A DNA stretch of 23,553 nucleotides from UBA10210 sp964408425 (GCA_964408425.1 CAYOZI010000016.1:1-23553), one strand, 5' to 3'. Counted from the first letter of the stretch, positions 5,723-14,284 are shown. The notes: generated by a model not told the origin, from the sequence alone. Made by a program: numbers and translations.

Positions 5723-5755
5723 GAAAGCCGTCGGGAGGGCTTTCTTTGGTTTTCC
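5723..5755 (+). terminator. Hairpin terminator after aIF5A
   Basis: GAAAGCC (5723-5729) pairs with GGCTTTC (5738-5744) across an 8-base loop and is followed by TTTGGTTTTCC. It lies 16 bases after the aIF5A stop and before the MCM promoter region, so it would separate the two transcripts. Confidence 0.5.
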
Positions 5756-5903
5756 GAAGCCCAAAAAAGCCTTTTAAAGAGCGTTGGAGAGGGCTTTGCG
5801 CCCCGCTTCCAGAAAAACTCTTTTTAACCCCGCCGTGAACTTCAATAACGCGCTTGGAATGCGCGTAATCCGTTTTTTTCGTTTTCAGTTTAGGGTGGGA
5901 TTT

Positions 5904-7958
5904 GTGGAAGAAATAGTCTTGCAGTTCATGGAATACTTTTCCGCTTCCTTAAAACCCCAGCTTTTGGACTTGCCTCTCAATTATCCGCAAAAACGGAGTT
6001 TGAATGTGGATTTGAAAGACTTGGCGAAAAACAATTCCGACTTGGCCGACGCCATTTCCGACAAGCCCGACCATTACGTTATTGCGGCGCAAGAGGCCCT
6101 TTCCCGCTTGTTGAAAGACGCGATTCCGAATTTCAAGGGAAAAGTGCGTTTCGGAAACCTCGATTCGCCCGAGGTTTTCGTGAAAAACCTTGGGGCGGAG
6201 CATTTGAACAAGCTCGTGCAAGTGCAAGGGGCCGTTACATTAATGACGGACATCCGCCCGAGAATGCAAGTGGCGCTGTGGGAATGCGCGTATTGCGAGA
6301 GCACGACTAAAAACTTTCCGGACAAGGGGGGCGTGAAGGCGCCGTTGTTGTGCGGAAAGTGCGGGAGGAAGGAATTCGTTTTGATCGAAGCTTCCTCCGA
6401 ATTCGTAAACACCCAGCAGGGCCAGATGCAGGACTTGCTCGAAAGGGTTTCCGGCTCTTCGACTCCCGCGCACGTGGATTTGTGGTTCGAAGAGGATTTG
6501 GCTAACATCGTCACTCCGGGGGAAACGGTCACGCTGACGGGCATACTGCGTTTGATGCCGAGGATGGACAAGGGAAGGGGAAAGAGCGCGGTTTACGGAA
6601 AGGCGTTCGACGTCGTTCACGTGAAGAAAGAGGAGAAGGAATTCGAGGAAATCGAGATTTCGAAAGAGGATGAAAAGAAAATTATCGAGTTGTCGCAAAA
6701 CCCGCGGTTGAGAGACTTGTTCGTCGCTAGCATCGCGCCGAGCATTTGGGGGCATAATGAAGTGAAACAAGCCATTGCTTTGCAACTGTTCGGAGGGGCG
6801 CCGGACAAGATTCTGGCTGACGGAAATAGGGTGAGGAGCGACGCCCACGTTTTGTTAGTCGGAGACCCTGGAACGGCAAAAAGTCAGTTGCTGAAATTCA
6901 CCGAATCGCTCGCGCCGAAGTGCATTTACGTTGCGGGAAGGGGGGCTAGCGGAGTGGGGTTGACTGCAAGCGCGGAAAAAGACAAGACGGGCGAAGGGTG
7001 GGTGTTGAAGGCTGGAGCTTTAGTATTGGCGAGCGGGGGACTGGTTGCAATCGACGAGTTCGACAAGATGGATGAACAAGATAGGGCGAATATTCACGAG
7101 GCTCTTGAACAGCAGCAGATAAGCATTGCGAAAGCCGGCATAGTCACGCGCTTCAAGGCAAAGACTTCCGTTCTTGCGGCAGCAAACCCGAAACTCGGGC
7201 GTTTCGATCCGAACACTCCCATCGCTTCGCAATTCGAAATTCCGCCTACGCTGTTGTCGCGTTTTGACTTGATTTTCACGATTCGCGACGTTCTTGATGA
7301 GTCGCGCGACAGGAAGATGGCAGAGCATATTTTGAGGGGCTTGAAGTATGCTGGGGAAGGGATAGAACAGAAGGAAGAGGACGAGAAGACGGAAGAAGGA
7401 TTGCTTCCGCCGATCGACAAGGATTTGCTGAGGAAATACATAGCTTACGCGAGGCGCAACATACGCCCCGTCTTGACTCCGGAAGCGATGGATGCGATAA
7501 AGGATTATTACGTCGGGCTGAGGGAATTGGGCAAGAAAGAGCAGACGTTTCCAATCACGCCGAGGGATCTGGAGGGTTTGGTGCGTTTGGCGGAAGCGAC
7601 CGCGAAAATGCGGTTGAGCTTGAAAGTGGAATTGCAAGATGCGGCTTTCGCGATTGCGCTGAAGGACTTCGTTTTGAAAGACGTGTTCGTTGACAAGCAA
7701 ACCGGCAAATTGGATGTCGACGTCATTCTCACCGGACGGTCTAAGGCGAAGACCGACAAGATCCGCACTATTACGAACGTGATCGTTGAATTGCAGAAGG
7801 AGTTCGACTGGGTTGAGACGAACAAGGTTCTGGCGAGGGTTTCCGAATTGGGCGTGGACGAGCAGGAGGCTTTGAAGATAATCCAGGAGTTGAGTTCGCA
7901 AGGCGAGTTGTACAGCCCGAAGGCTGGTTTCATCAAAACCGCGCGTTCAAGGGAATGA
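5904..7958 (+). CDS. mcm: MCM replicative DNA helicase
   Basis: The archaeal replicative helicase, a hexameric AAA+ motor that moves 3'-5' on the leading strand. The N-terminal domain has a zinc site, CAYC and CGKC (Cys128, 131, 150, 153), within the OB-fold region. The AAA+ core has Walker A GDPGTAKS (320-327), Walker B DEFDKM (384-389), sensor region AANPKLG and arginine finger SRFD (452-455). The C-terminus (about 600-684) has the family's winged-helix domain. I chose GTG at 5904 because GGGTGGGA lies just upstream and VEEIVLQFMEYF matches the usual first helix. An ATG at 5784 would add 40 residues with no MCM character, and ATG 5928 would cut the helix. TATA-like elements near 5771 and 5821 lie in the 197-base gap after aIF5A. 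At 684 residues it is a normal, intein-free MCM. Confidence 0.95.
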   Translation: MEEIVLQFMEYFSASLKPQLLDLPLNYPQKRSLNVDLKDLAKNNSDLADAISDKPDHYVIAAQEALSRLLKDAIPNFKGKVRFGNLDSPEVFVKNLGAEHLNKLVQVQGAVTLMTDIRPRMQVALWECAYCESTTKNFPDKGGVKAPLLCGKCGRKEFVLIEASSEFVNTQQGQMQDLLERVSGSSTPAHVDLWFEEDLANIVTPGETVTLTGILRLMPRMDKGRGKSAVYGKAFDVVHVKKEEKEFEEIEISKEDEKKIIELSQNPRLRDLFVASIAPSIWGHNEVKQAIALQLFGGAPDKILADGNRVRSDAHVLLVGDPGTAKSQLLKFTESLAPKCIYVAGRGASGVGLTASAEKDKTGEGWVLKAGALVLASGGLVAIDEFDKMDEQDRANIHEALEQQQISIAKAGIVTRFKAKTSVLAAANPKLGRFDPNTPIASQFEIPPTLLSRFDLIFTIRDVLDESRDRKMAEHILRGLKYAGEGIEQKEEDEKTEEGLLPPIDKDLLRKYIAYARRNIRPVLTPEAMDAIKDYYVGLRELGKKEQTFPITPRDLEGLVRLAEATAKMRLSLKVELQDAAFAIALKDFVLKDVFVDKQTGKLDVDVILTGRSKAKTDKIRTITNVIVELQKEFDWVETNKVLARVSELGVDEQEALKIIQELSSQGELYSPKAGFIKTARSRE

Positions 7959-7978
7959 TTTTTGCCGAGCATAACCGT

Positions 7979-7986
7979 TTTATAAT
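7979..7986 (+). promoter_or_regulatory. TATA box of the lipoprotein gene
   Basis: TTTATAAT, centred about 26 bases before the ATG at 8008. The upstream in-frame ATG at 7999 would lie before the predicted transcription start, so this element favours 8008 as the real, leaderless start. Confidence 0.55.
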
Positions 7987-8007
7987 CCCGTTTTCTTAAT
8001 GCGTTTC

Positions 8008-9015
8008 ATGAATTCCAAAACCGGTTCCCTAGTTTTCATCGCCTTAGCTTTGATCTTAAGCCTGCTTTTCGCAGGGTGCCTATCCCAAGAAACCTCTTCC
8101 CCGACTGCAATTCCTTCGACAGCGCAAACCCCAACGCCGTTACCAACCGTTTTGCCTTCAGCCTCGCCGGCAGTAATAGTGGAAATTCCGACTGCAGAGC
8201 CGGAGGAAACGAATTACTCGCAAACGCAGGTGGTAACGCAGTTTTTCAACGCGGTTTCCGAAAAGAAATTCGAAAAAGCTTACTCGCTGGTTTCGCGGGA
8301 CTTCAAGGTTGAAGATCCGGATGCCGCGAACCTCGAGGCTTTCAAGGCCAGGTTGGAAAGCGATTTTCCAGCGGGAGTTTCCCTTTCCAACGCGCGTCTT
8401 GCCGAGGACAACCGCGAGCATTCCGAGGTTCTGGTGGATATGCTGAAAGGCGGGGAAACGCGTTCTTCAGCACGTTCTTTCATCGTTTCTTTCGAAAGCG
8501 GCTTGTGGAAAATGCGGATTCCATTCCCGACGAAAGGGCTTTACTACAACAAAAAAACGGCTTTCGTTTACAACTCCCCGGAATTAAGCCGGCTGTTCGC
8601 GCTGGCGTTGAACGATTTCTTTTCCCCGAAAGACAATTCGCTTTACTCCAAGCCGCTGGAGTTTTCGCTCTTCGACTCGGCGAACAAGGTTTACTTCATG
8701 GGTCGGAAAATGACTTTGGTCGGTGTGGACGGGGTGAAGAGATTCCCGTCTTTGGACGTCAATTTCGGCCCCGCTGGCTTGTTTTTGTCGAACTTGCCGA
8801 GCGCAGGAACACTCTCGTCCGGAAGAACGTTTTACTTTGAATTCACCGGAAGCCAGATTACGGGCGGAAACGGCGGTTTGTATTGCTACGAGAGCACGGC
8901 TAGGAAATACTTGTTTTACTTCAAGGCGGACGGCCAGCTTGCCATGTTCCTGAACGCGTCGGACAACCTTTTCTACCCGCTGTTTTCCGCTTTCGAGAAA
9001 GCGTGTCCCCAGTAA
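8008..9015 (+). CDS. Secreted lipoprotein with NTF2-like (DUF4878-like) domain
   Basis: Exported lipid-anchored protein of unknown function. It begins with a signal peptide and lipobox, LLFAGC, with the lipidated Cys at residue 24 (start at 8008; ATG 7999 adds three residues). A Pro/Thr/Ser linker (about 30-65) follows. Residues from about 70 to 165 (QVVTQFFNAVSEKKFEKAYSLVS through a KMRIPFP strand) have the helix-then-beta-sheet pattern of NTF2-like or DUF4878 domains, which often bind small ligands or peptides at the cell surface. The last 160 residues (KKTAFVYN to the C-terminus) have a second domain I do not recognise, with two Cys that could form a disulfide. The presenilin-type protease starts 23 bases after its stop. 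No substrate can be inferred. Confidence 0.8.
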   Translation: MNSKTGSLVFIALALILSLLFAGCLSQETSSPTAIPSTAQTPTPLPTVLPSASPAVIVEIPTAEPEETNYSQTQVVTQFFNAVSEKKFEKAYSLVSRDFKVEDPDAANLEAFKARLESDFPAGVSLSNARLAEDNREHSEVLVDMLKGGETRSSARSFIVSFESGLWKMRIPFPTKGLYYNKKTAFVYNSPELSRLFALALNDFFSPKDNSLYSKPLEFSLFDSANKVYFMGRKMTLVGVDGVKRFPSLDVNFGPAGLFLSNLPSAGTLSSGRTFYFEFTGSQITGGNGGLYCYESTARKYLFYFKADGQLAMFLNASDNLFYPLFSAFEKACPQ

Positions 9016-9016
9016 A

Positions 9017-9036
9017 ACCGGAATCCGGGTTTTTTT
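9017..9036 (+). terminator. Hairpin and T tract after the lipoprotein gene
   Basis: AAAACCGG pairs with CCGGGTTTT across an AAT loop with one bulged G, and a run of seven T follows. It occupies almost the whole 23-base gap before the protease ATG, so it would attenuate or end lipoprotein transcripts just before the next gene. Confidence 0.5.
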
Positions 9037-9038
9037 GA

Positions 9039-9845
9039 ATGCGCCTGCGCGTTTCCTTCATTCTCCTGTTTTCCTTCGCGCTAGCCTTGTTTTCGGGCTT
9101 GTTCGTGGGATTGCATTTCATAGCCCAAGGGGTTTCTTTCGTCGAGGATTCGGAAAACATCGCCAATGCCGGATATTTGTTTTTGTACATATTGTTTTCA
9201 ACGGCCTTGCTTCTCGTGCTTTTGCATTACTACAAGGGCAAGAGCCTGTTTCTTGCCGCGGAATTGCTGCTCGAGTTTTCCGCAATCCAGATTTTGCTTT
9301 CGCTTTTTCTCGACGGGACGGTTGCGTTCGTGATTGCGGTTGTTTTGGTTTTGCTGAGGTTGTGGAAAATTGAATTAAAACAGCCGCTGCTGTTCGCGTC
9401 TTGCGTTGCAGTAGGCGCGTTGTTGGGAAGCTCGCTGGACTTCATCCCGGCGGTTGTTCTTTCCGTTCTTCTCGCGGCGTACGATTACTTCGCCGTATTC
9501 CGGTCTAAGCACATGGTCACGCTTGCAAAGGAATTGGGAAAACGGCAGGCGGCGTTCGCAATCGAATTCAAAAGCGCGAGGAAGGCGGGCGTTAAGGCGG
9601 CGAATGCAGGAAAGGGCGCGGAAAGCATTTTGCTGGGAACCGGCGATTTCGTAATTCCAATAATGCTCTGCGTTTCGGTCTTGAAAACAAGCGTTTTTTC
9701 CGCGTTTGCAACAGCCCTGGGCGCTTTGGTGGGGTTGAGCGTTTTGCTTTACGTGATGGAAAAAACGAAAGGATATTACCCCGCCTTGCCTCCGATCGTG
9801 TTGTTTTCGGCTTTGTTCTATTCTGCAAGCCTTCTGTTCGCCTAA
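9039..9845 (+). CDS. Presenilin/SPP-like intramembrane aspartyl protease
   Basis: Archaeal member of peptidase family A22 (presenilin homologue, PSH), which cuts peptide bonds inside the membrane. All three hallmark motifs are present: YD in AAYDYF (Asp149), GxGD in LGTGDFV (Asp203), and PALP at 248-251, with hydrophobic helices between them. About nine transmembrane segments are readable. The loop between the two catalytic helices (about 155-195) is basic and carries the usual variable insert. At 268 residues it is as compact as other archaeal PSH proteins. ATG at 9039 follows the lipoprotein terminator directly. Its stop overlaps the stop of the convergent surface-protein gene by 4 bases. 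Substrates are unknown; the single-span surface proteins in this window are possible candidates by location only. Confidence 0.9.
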   Translation: MRLRVSFILLFSFALALFSGLFVGLHFIAQGVSFVEDSENIANAGYLFLYILFSTALLLVLLHYYKGKSLFLAAELLLEFSAIQILLSLFLDGTVAFVIAVVLVLLRLWKIELKQPLLFASCVAVGALLGSSLDFIPAVVLSVLLAAYDYFAVFRSKHMVTLAKELGKRQAAFAIEFKSARKAGVKAANAGKGAESILLGTGDFVIPIMLCVSVLKTSVFSAFATALGALVGLSVLLYVMEKTKGYYPALPPIVLFSALFYSASLLFA

Positions 9846-12553
9846 GCGTTTTTTTCCTTGTTCTTCTTTCTTCCCTTCAGGAACAACGCTATCGCCACCA
9901 GCGCCTCGCCGATTATGATCATGTAGAAAAGCAGGTAATCGGGTGCTGCGGCGGTTATTTTCGCTGGCGCAGCGGTCGCTTCGGAAAATTCGGCCGTTCC
10001 GACAATCCTGTCCACTATATACGAAAATTCTTTCGACTCGCTTGGCGCAAGCGTGTCTATCAGCCATGAAACCCGCCTGTTTACGATCAGGTAAGGCTGT
10101 TGCTGGAAAACCGCGTTTCCGGCCGGAAGCTTTTCCTCGATCAAAACGTTTGCTACCGCGCTCAACCCCGTGTTGGTGACTTTAAGGTTGACTAGGGTGA
10201 AGAATTTCCTGACGATTTTATTGCCCTCCTTCACGTTCCTTTCGAAAACCTTGATCGTGCGAATGGTTTCAAGAGTGCTTTCCGCCCCCGGCTTGCATAC
10301 TGGCGTGGTGTTCATTTCAAGTGGAGTTTCTGTTTCCACGGAAGGCGCGCTCGGCTGGGATGTGGGTTGCGAAGTAGGCTGGACTGTCGGGCTGGCTGAA
10401 GGCGTTGCTGTTGGAGAGGGCGTGGGTGTTGCTGTTGGAGTGGCAGTAGGCGAGGGGGTGGGCGTGGGGCATGATGCGCCAACGCAACCGCCTCCTCCAC
10501 CGCAGTCTTGAGCGCAGGTGAGGCTGGTCTCCCCTGCTTCGCAAATTCCGTTTCCGCAAACAGCTCCGCTGGGCGGAAGGTAAATGCTGTACAATTGGGA
10601 AGTGTTGACGTAAGTGCCGTTGGAAGAGGAAATGCCGGTGTAATTGTAGTAGTGCGTTCCGGAGCCCATGTTCGTAATGTTGTAATTCCAAACTCCGTTC
10701 GTCGAAGAGCCATTCCACAGCGTCATAGTGTAATTTGTGCTTGCGAAAGTGAGGTTGACTTCGCTTATTCCGTTATCGTCGCTCAAATTGACGAAAAACC
10801 GGACTGTCAATGGAGTGTAGTAAGTGGTTCCGTTCGTGATGTTGAACGCCTGCCACCAGAATTGCGGCACCGCGCCGAAACTCAAGTTTAGCGTGGAGTC
10901 CAAAGTCAAGTTGTAAAACGTGGAAGCGTAGCCCACCCCCGTTTTGCTTCCCTGCATGGTGTGGTTGTTGTAATTAGGGCTCCAGCCGTCCTGGTATTCG
11001 ACGGTTTGAGAAACGTTGTACTTCGTCGCGCAATAGCCGGTCGCATTGGTGGTGCACGACAACAACAGCTGGTCGAGGCCGTTCGTAATATTAACGTCAA
11101 CCCCGTCTACCTCGGTTCCGTTCGGATACTGCGTTTTCAGGAAAACGTACCATGCGAGCGTTAGGTTGGAATAAGCGTCCGTGTACGTGCGGTTGTAAAC
11201 CGCCCCGAAGCTGGGGCTTAGGAACGTGTTGTTGAAAGACGCGGTGGAGTTTATCGAATAGTTTCCTGAAAAAAGAAAGGCCATGTCTGTGAAATTCGTG
11301 CTGTTCGTGCCGTTGAGCTTCAATTCCGTGAAAGGCCCGGTCGGCCAGAACAGCTGGCTTTGCACCGGAGACACGCCGTTGTTGTTGAACGAAGAATTGA
11401 GAAGGTTGACGATGTGGAACAGGGTGGCCGGCTCCGCCTCGTATTCGGAACTGACCGAAAGAGCGTCGCTCGTAATGTTGGTTGAAACCGCGGTCGAACT
11501 TCCTATTTGAAGGGCGTTGGTCACGTTTCCGGTCACGATGTTCAGGTAGAGGGTGCTGTCGTTCAAAAACAAGAGGGCGGTTGAAGAGACCGTGTTGTGG
11601 TATCCGGTAATTTCGTTTCCGGTGAAGTTTGCCCTCAACCCGAAAATTTCCAGTGCGGTGACGTTCTTGTAAGTCGTGAAGCTGTTGAGGTAAAACGTGT
11701 TGTTCGTGACGCTTTGGCTTGCGTTCGCGACGAGGGTGACGTTCATCAAAGTGTTTCTGTTGAAAACCGTGTTGTTAGTCCAGTTGAGCTCGACCTGGTT
11801 CACGGTTCCGGAATGGCCGTTCGTGAAATTGTTGGAATAGACTTGCGAGGCGTTGGTCCCGTCAATCAGGAGGACGTCCGCCCCTCCTGTTTCGGTTCTC
11901 GTGAAATTATTGTCGTGAATGTAAATGTTTCCCCTTCCGCTGGTGATGTAAACGTCCGAGATTTTCGTCGTGGCGTTGTAAAAAACGTTGTAGGAAATGT
12001 TCAGGCCGTCAGGCCTATCCAAGCCCAGGGCGTAAGTGGCGGTGGATATTCTCACCTTGTTCCTCGAAAAATTGAAGTTTATGAGCCCCACCGGAGGGGT
12101 GCCGAACACGCCGCCTGTTAAGTTCAACAAAGTGATGTTGTGGATTGCGAGGTCGACGGTGGCGTCTCCGGACAGTATCAGCGAACCGGTGGAGTTAGTT
12201 ATGATTCCGTTCTCCAATACTAGTATCACTCCGTATCCGATTGGGTTGTTGATTATGGAAATGTTGGTCAATCCGGGGCTGAGGAGAATGAAGTTTCCGA
12301 ACCCGTCGTTGCTGGTTATCGTGGTGGCGTTGAGGTTGATGGCGACGTTAGACCCTGTTATCGAATAGCACGGTTCTACGGCGGGCGGGGAGCTAGTGAA
12401 TGATTCGTTGATGTTAAGCCAGTCGTCCCCGTTCAACGCCAAAGCCCCGTCGCAATAATTCCTTTCAAACACGGTGGCGTTGGCGTTTTGCGGAAAAAGC
12501 AAGGCGAAAACTAGGGAAAACGCTAGGACTAACGCCCAATTCCGGCGGCGCAT
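9842..12553 (-). CDS. Large beta-helix-like surface protein with C-terminal membrane anchor
   Basis: Predicted exported cell-surface protein of about 903 residues. An N-terminal signal peptide (RRRNWALVLAFSLVFALLFPQNANA) is followed by a long NosD/pectate-lyase-like region, rich in short N-[NST] turns and isoleucine/valine strands, that suggests a right-handed beta-helix through about residue 400. Ig-like segments follow, then a Cys-rich motif, CGNGICEAGETSLTCAQDC. Next come a Pro/Thr/Ser linker of about 45 residues, a CARDB/DUF11-like domain with KVTNTG, and a C-terminal membrane helix with a lysine-rich tail. N-x-S/T sequons are very dense, so heavy N-glycosylation is likely. ATG 12553 fits the TATA spacing and has AGGTTGA upstream; ATG 12577 (911 residues) is the alternative. 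I do not know its ligand. Adhesin, S-layer-associated protein and surface glycan-binding protein are all possible. Confidence 0.8.
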   Translation of the reverse strand: MRRRNWALVLAFSLVFALLFPQNANATVFERNYCDGALALNGDDWLNINESFTSSPPAVEPCYSITGSNVAINLNATTITSNDGFGNFILLSPGLTNISIINNPIGYGVILVLENGIITNSTGSLILSGDATVDLAIHNITLLNLTGGVFGTPPVGLINFNFSRNKVRISTATYALGLDRPDGLNISYNVFYNATTKISDVYITSGRGNIYIHDNNFTRTETGGADVLLIDGTNASQVYSNNFTNGHSGTVNQVELNWTNNTVFNRNTLMNVTLVANASQSVTNNTFYLNSFTTYKNVTALEIFGLRANFTGNEITGYHNTVSSTALLFLNDSTLYLNIVTGNVTNALQIGSSTAVSTNITSDALSVSSEYEAEPATLFHIVNLLNSSFNNNGVSPVQSQLFWPTGPFTELKLNGTNSTNFTDMAFLFSGNYSINSTASFNNTFLSPSFGAVYNRTYTDAYSNLTLAWYVFLKTQYPNGTEVDGVDVNITNGLDQLLLSCTTNATGYCATKYNVSQTVEYQDGWSPNYNNHTMQGSKTGVGYASTFYNLTLDSTLNLSFGAVPQFWWQAFNITNGTTYYTPLTVRFFVNLSDDNGISEVNLTFASTNYTMTLWNGSSTNGVWNYNITNMGSGTHYYNYTGISSSNGTYVNTSQLYSIYLPPSGAVCGNGICEAGETSLTCAQDCGGGGGCVGASCPTPTPSPTATPTATPTPSPTATPSASPTVQPTSQPTSQPSAPSVETETPLEMNTTPVCKPGAESTLETIRTIKVFERNVKEGNKIVRKFFTLVNLKVTNTGLSAVANVLIEEKLPAGNAVFQQQPYLIVNRRVSWLIDTLAPSESKEFSYIVDRIVGTAEFSEATAAPAKITAAAPDYLLFYMIIIGEALVAIALFLKGRKKNKEKNA
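10336..10470 (-). repeat. Low-complexity Pro/Thr/Ser linker repeat
   Basis: Imperfect short repeats encode alternating PTP, PTA and PSP units on the minus strand, for example GTTGCTGTTGGAG seen twice on the plus strand. It forms an extended, probably O-glycosylated stalk between the Cys-rich motif and the membrane-proximal domain. Replication slippage here could change stalk length between strains. Confidence 0.7.
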
Positions 12554-12589
12554 TCTATTTTTCAACCTGTTTTTCATTACGGGGCCTTT

Positions 12590-12598
12590 TATTATAAA
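12590..12598. promoter_or_regulatory. Shared TATA element for aIF2-beta and the surface-protein gene
   Basis: TATTATAAA contains the palindrome TTATAA. Its centre is about 27 bases from the aIF2-beta ATG on the plus strand, so that mRNA would be leaderless. On the minus strand the same spacing gives a start near 12567, which favours ATG 12553 for the surface protein. One element may serve both divergent genes. Confidence 0.5.
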
Positions 12599-12621
12599 CA
12601 GTTTTGAACAATAGAATAGCA

Positions 12622-13029
12622 ATGGATTCTTACGAAGTGCTGTTGGAACGCTTGCGAAAAAACCTTCCTGAAAAAACGAGTTCGGGCGAAAGGTTTGAAA
12701 CGCCCGTTTTCACCGTTGCGATAGTGGGAACGAAAACCCTCATTAAAAACTTCGGGGAAGTTGCGGAAAAACTCAGGAGGACCAAGGAGGGTTTGGCGAA
12801 GTTTTTATTCAAAGAACTGGCTACGCCGGGAACGATTGCGGGACCGGAGCTCGTCCTTCAAGCGAAACTCCCGCCGAGGCTAGTGCAGGAAAAGCTCGAG
12901 AGTTTCGTGGAACGAAATGTATTGTGCAAGGAGTGCGGAAAGCCCGACACCCACTTGGAGCATTTGGAGAGAAACCTGGCGGCTTTGATATGCGAGGCTT
13001 GCGGGGCGAGAAGGCCAGTACGGGTTTAG
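12622..13029 (+). CDS. Translation initiation factor aIF2, beta subunit
   Basis: Beta subunit of the heterotrimeric factor that delivers initiator Met-tRNA to the small ribosomal subunit. The family order is visible: an N-terminal helix (YEVLLERLRKNLPE), the central alpha-beta domain with the VGTKTLIKNF block and FLFKELAT, then a C-terminal zinc ribbon, CKEC and CEAC (Cys102, 105, 124, 127). The 135 residues match archaeal aIF2-beta. ATG 12622 was preferred to the upstream in-frame codon at 12604 because the TATA box places transcription start there and the family begins with this helix. The gene for aIF1A follows 24 bases later, so two initiation factors may share a transcript. Confidence 0.95.
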   Translation: MDSYEVLLERLRKNLPEKTSSGERFETPVFTVAIVGTKTLIKNFGEVAEKLRRTKEGLAKFLFKELATPGTIAGPELVLQAKLPPRLVQEKLESFVERNVLCKECGKPDTHLEHLERNLAALICEACGARRPVRV

Positions 13030-13053
13030 GATTAAAAAATAGTTTTTGAGGGG

Positions 13054-13392
13054 ATGATGGAACAAATGCCTTTTTACAGAAACCGGAACCAAGGTCCTCC
13101 TGGCGAGGGGATGGAGTTCAGGCTGCGCTTGCCGAGGAAGGGGGAAATATTCGGGGTTGTCGTGGCGTTGCAGGGCGGGGCGAGGATGATCGTGCAGTGT
13201 GAAGACGGGAAGGAAAGGATGTGCCGCGTTCCCGGAGCCATCAAGAGGCACGTTTGGGTGAGGGAAGGGGACGTGGTTTTGATAACGCCCTGGAGCGTTG
13301 AAGGCGATAAGAAAGGCGATATCGCTTATCGTTATACTCGCCTGGAAGTGGAAAAACTGAGGCAAAAAGGGTTTTTGAAGCGCGATTTCTGA
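13054..13392 (+). CDS. Translation initiation factor aIF1A
   Basis: OB-fold factor that binds the A site of the small subunit and helps scanning or start selection. The basic N-terminal tail (FYRNRNQG) is followed by the S1-like OB fold with GEIFGVVVALQGGARMIVQCEDGKERMCRVPG and the conserved IKRHVWVREGDVVLI segment. The C-terminal WSVEGDKKGDIAYRYT block also fits. At 112 residues it has the archaeal length. GAGG lies just before the tandem ATG at 13054/13057. A pyrimidine-rich tract downstream and the RIO1 gene complete an association seen in many archaea. Confidence 0.95.
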   Translation: MMEQMPFYRNRNQGPPGEGMEFRLRLPRKGEIFGVVVALQGGARMIVQCEDGKERMCRVPGAIKRHVWVREGDVVLITPWSVEGDKKGDIAYRYTRLEVEKLRQKGFLKRDF

Positions 13393-13440
13393 ATTGCGCT
13401 TTTCTTTTTTCTCCGCCCCTCCCTTTTATTCTTCTTTTAT
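13393..13440 (+). terminator. T-rich tract after aIF1A
   Basis: The gap before rio1 is strongly pyrimidine-rich, with CTTTTCTTTTTTCTCC and CCCTTTTATTCTTCTTTTAT. Such tracts terminate archaeal transcription. The TTTTAT stretches could also be part of a weak rio1 promoter, so the two roles cannot be separated by reading. Confidence 0.35.
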
Positions 13441-13451
13441 GTGGTTGAATC

Positions 13452-14243
13452 ATGGCATTGCGTTTGGGGAAAAGGAAAAAGCCGAGGCGCGAGGACAAGC
13501 AGCTTAAATTCGCCTTGAAGATCACCGATAAGGTTTTGGACGACCAGACTCTCAAAACACTTGCGGAATTGCTGAACGCGAAGAGATTCAAGAGCCTTGA
13601 TTACGCCGTTTCCCAAGGGAAGGAAGCGGTGGTCTTTCGAGCCACGCGCCACGACGGTTCTTTCGTAGCGATCAAAGTCTTCAAGTTCGAAACGACCGCC
13701 TTCAGAAACATCGTTCCCTACATCGACGGGGACCCGCGTTTCGACATCGAGCACGCGCGCCACAACAAGCGGGCGCTGGTAAAAATCTGGGCGAGAAAAG
13801 AATTTTCCAACCTGAGATCGGCTTTCGAACACGGGGTTGCGGTTCCCCAGCCTCTGGCGTTGAAGGAAAACATCATCGTAATGCAGTTTGTCGGCGAAGG
13901 CGGAAGGCCGTTCGCGTTGTTGAGCGAAGTCGTAGTTCAAAACCCCCCTGCGGTTTTCGAAAAAATCCTCATCTCGGTAAAAAAACTTTACGCGGCGGGA
14001 ATAGTGCACGCTGACTTGAGCCCGTTCAACATCATGGTGGCGCAAAGGGAAACGGGCGGGGGGTTGGAGGAAGAGCCAGTTTTGATAGACCTGGCGCAAG
14101 GCGTTTCCATAAGGCATCCCAAAGCGCAAGAGTTTTTGGAGCGGGATATGCGGCAATTGATCAAGTTTTTCTCGAAACTTGGAGTGGAGAAAGACGAGGG
14201 CGAGGTTTTGGGCTTCGTGAAAAGCGGAAGGGAAAGGGTTTAA
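13452..14243 (+). CDS. rio1: RIO1-type serine kinase/ATPase
   Basis: Atypical protein kinase/ATPase of the RIO1 group, which acts in late maturation of the small ribosomal subunit. The nucleotide loop reads SQGKEAVVF (54-62), the catalytic Lys is in AIKVFK (Lys75), the catalytic loop is HADLSPFN (Asp188, Asn193), and the metal-binding loop is IDLAQGV (Asp213). An N-terminal basic stretch is likely to contact rRNA. The full 263 residues are present. The KH-domain Dim2/Krr1-like gene that often follows rio1 in archaea is not here; a small unknown gene takes its place. TTTAAACCCCTTTTT overlaps the stop codon and could end transcription. Confidence 0.95.
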   Translation: MALRLGKRKKPRREDKQLKFALKITDKVLDDQTLKTLAELLNAKRFKSLDYAVSQGKEAVVFRATRHDGSFVAIKVFKFETTAFRNIVPYIDGDPRFDIEHARHNKRALVKIWARKEFSNLRSAFEHGVAVPQPLALKENIIVMQFVGEGGRPFALLSEVVVQNPPAVFEKILISVKKLYAAGIVHADLSPFNIMVAQRETGGGLEEEPVLIDLAQGVSIRHPKAQEFLERDMRQLIKFFSKLGVEKDEGEVLGFVKSGRERV

Positions 14244-14284
14244 ACCCCTTTTTCGCTGATTTTGGTTGGGAAAAGGTGGAAAAA

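Noticed and set aside
9039..9845. Prepilin peptidase (type IV) instead of presenilin-like protease
   Set aside because: Both have GxGD, but the YD plus PALP motifs identify family A22, and the prepilin peptidase cysteine region is missing.
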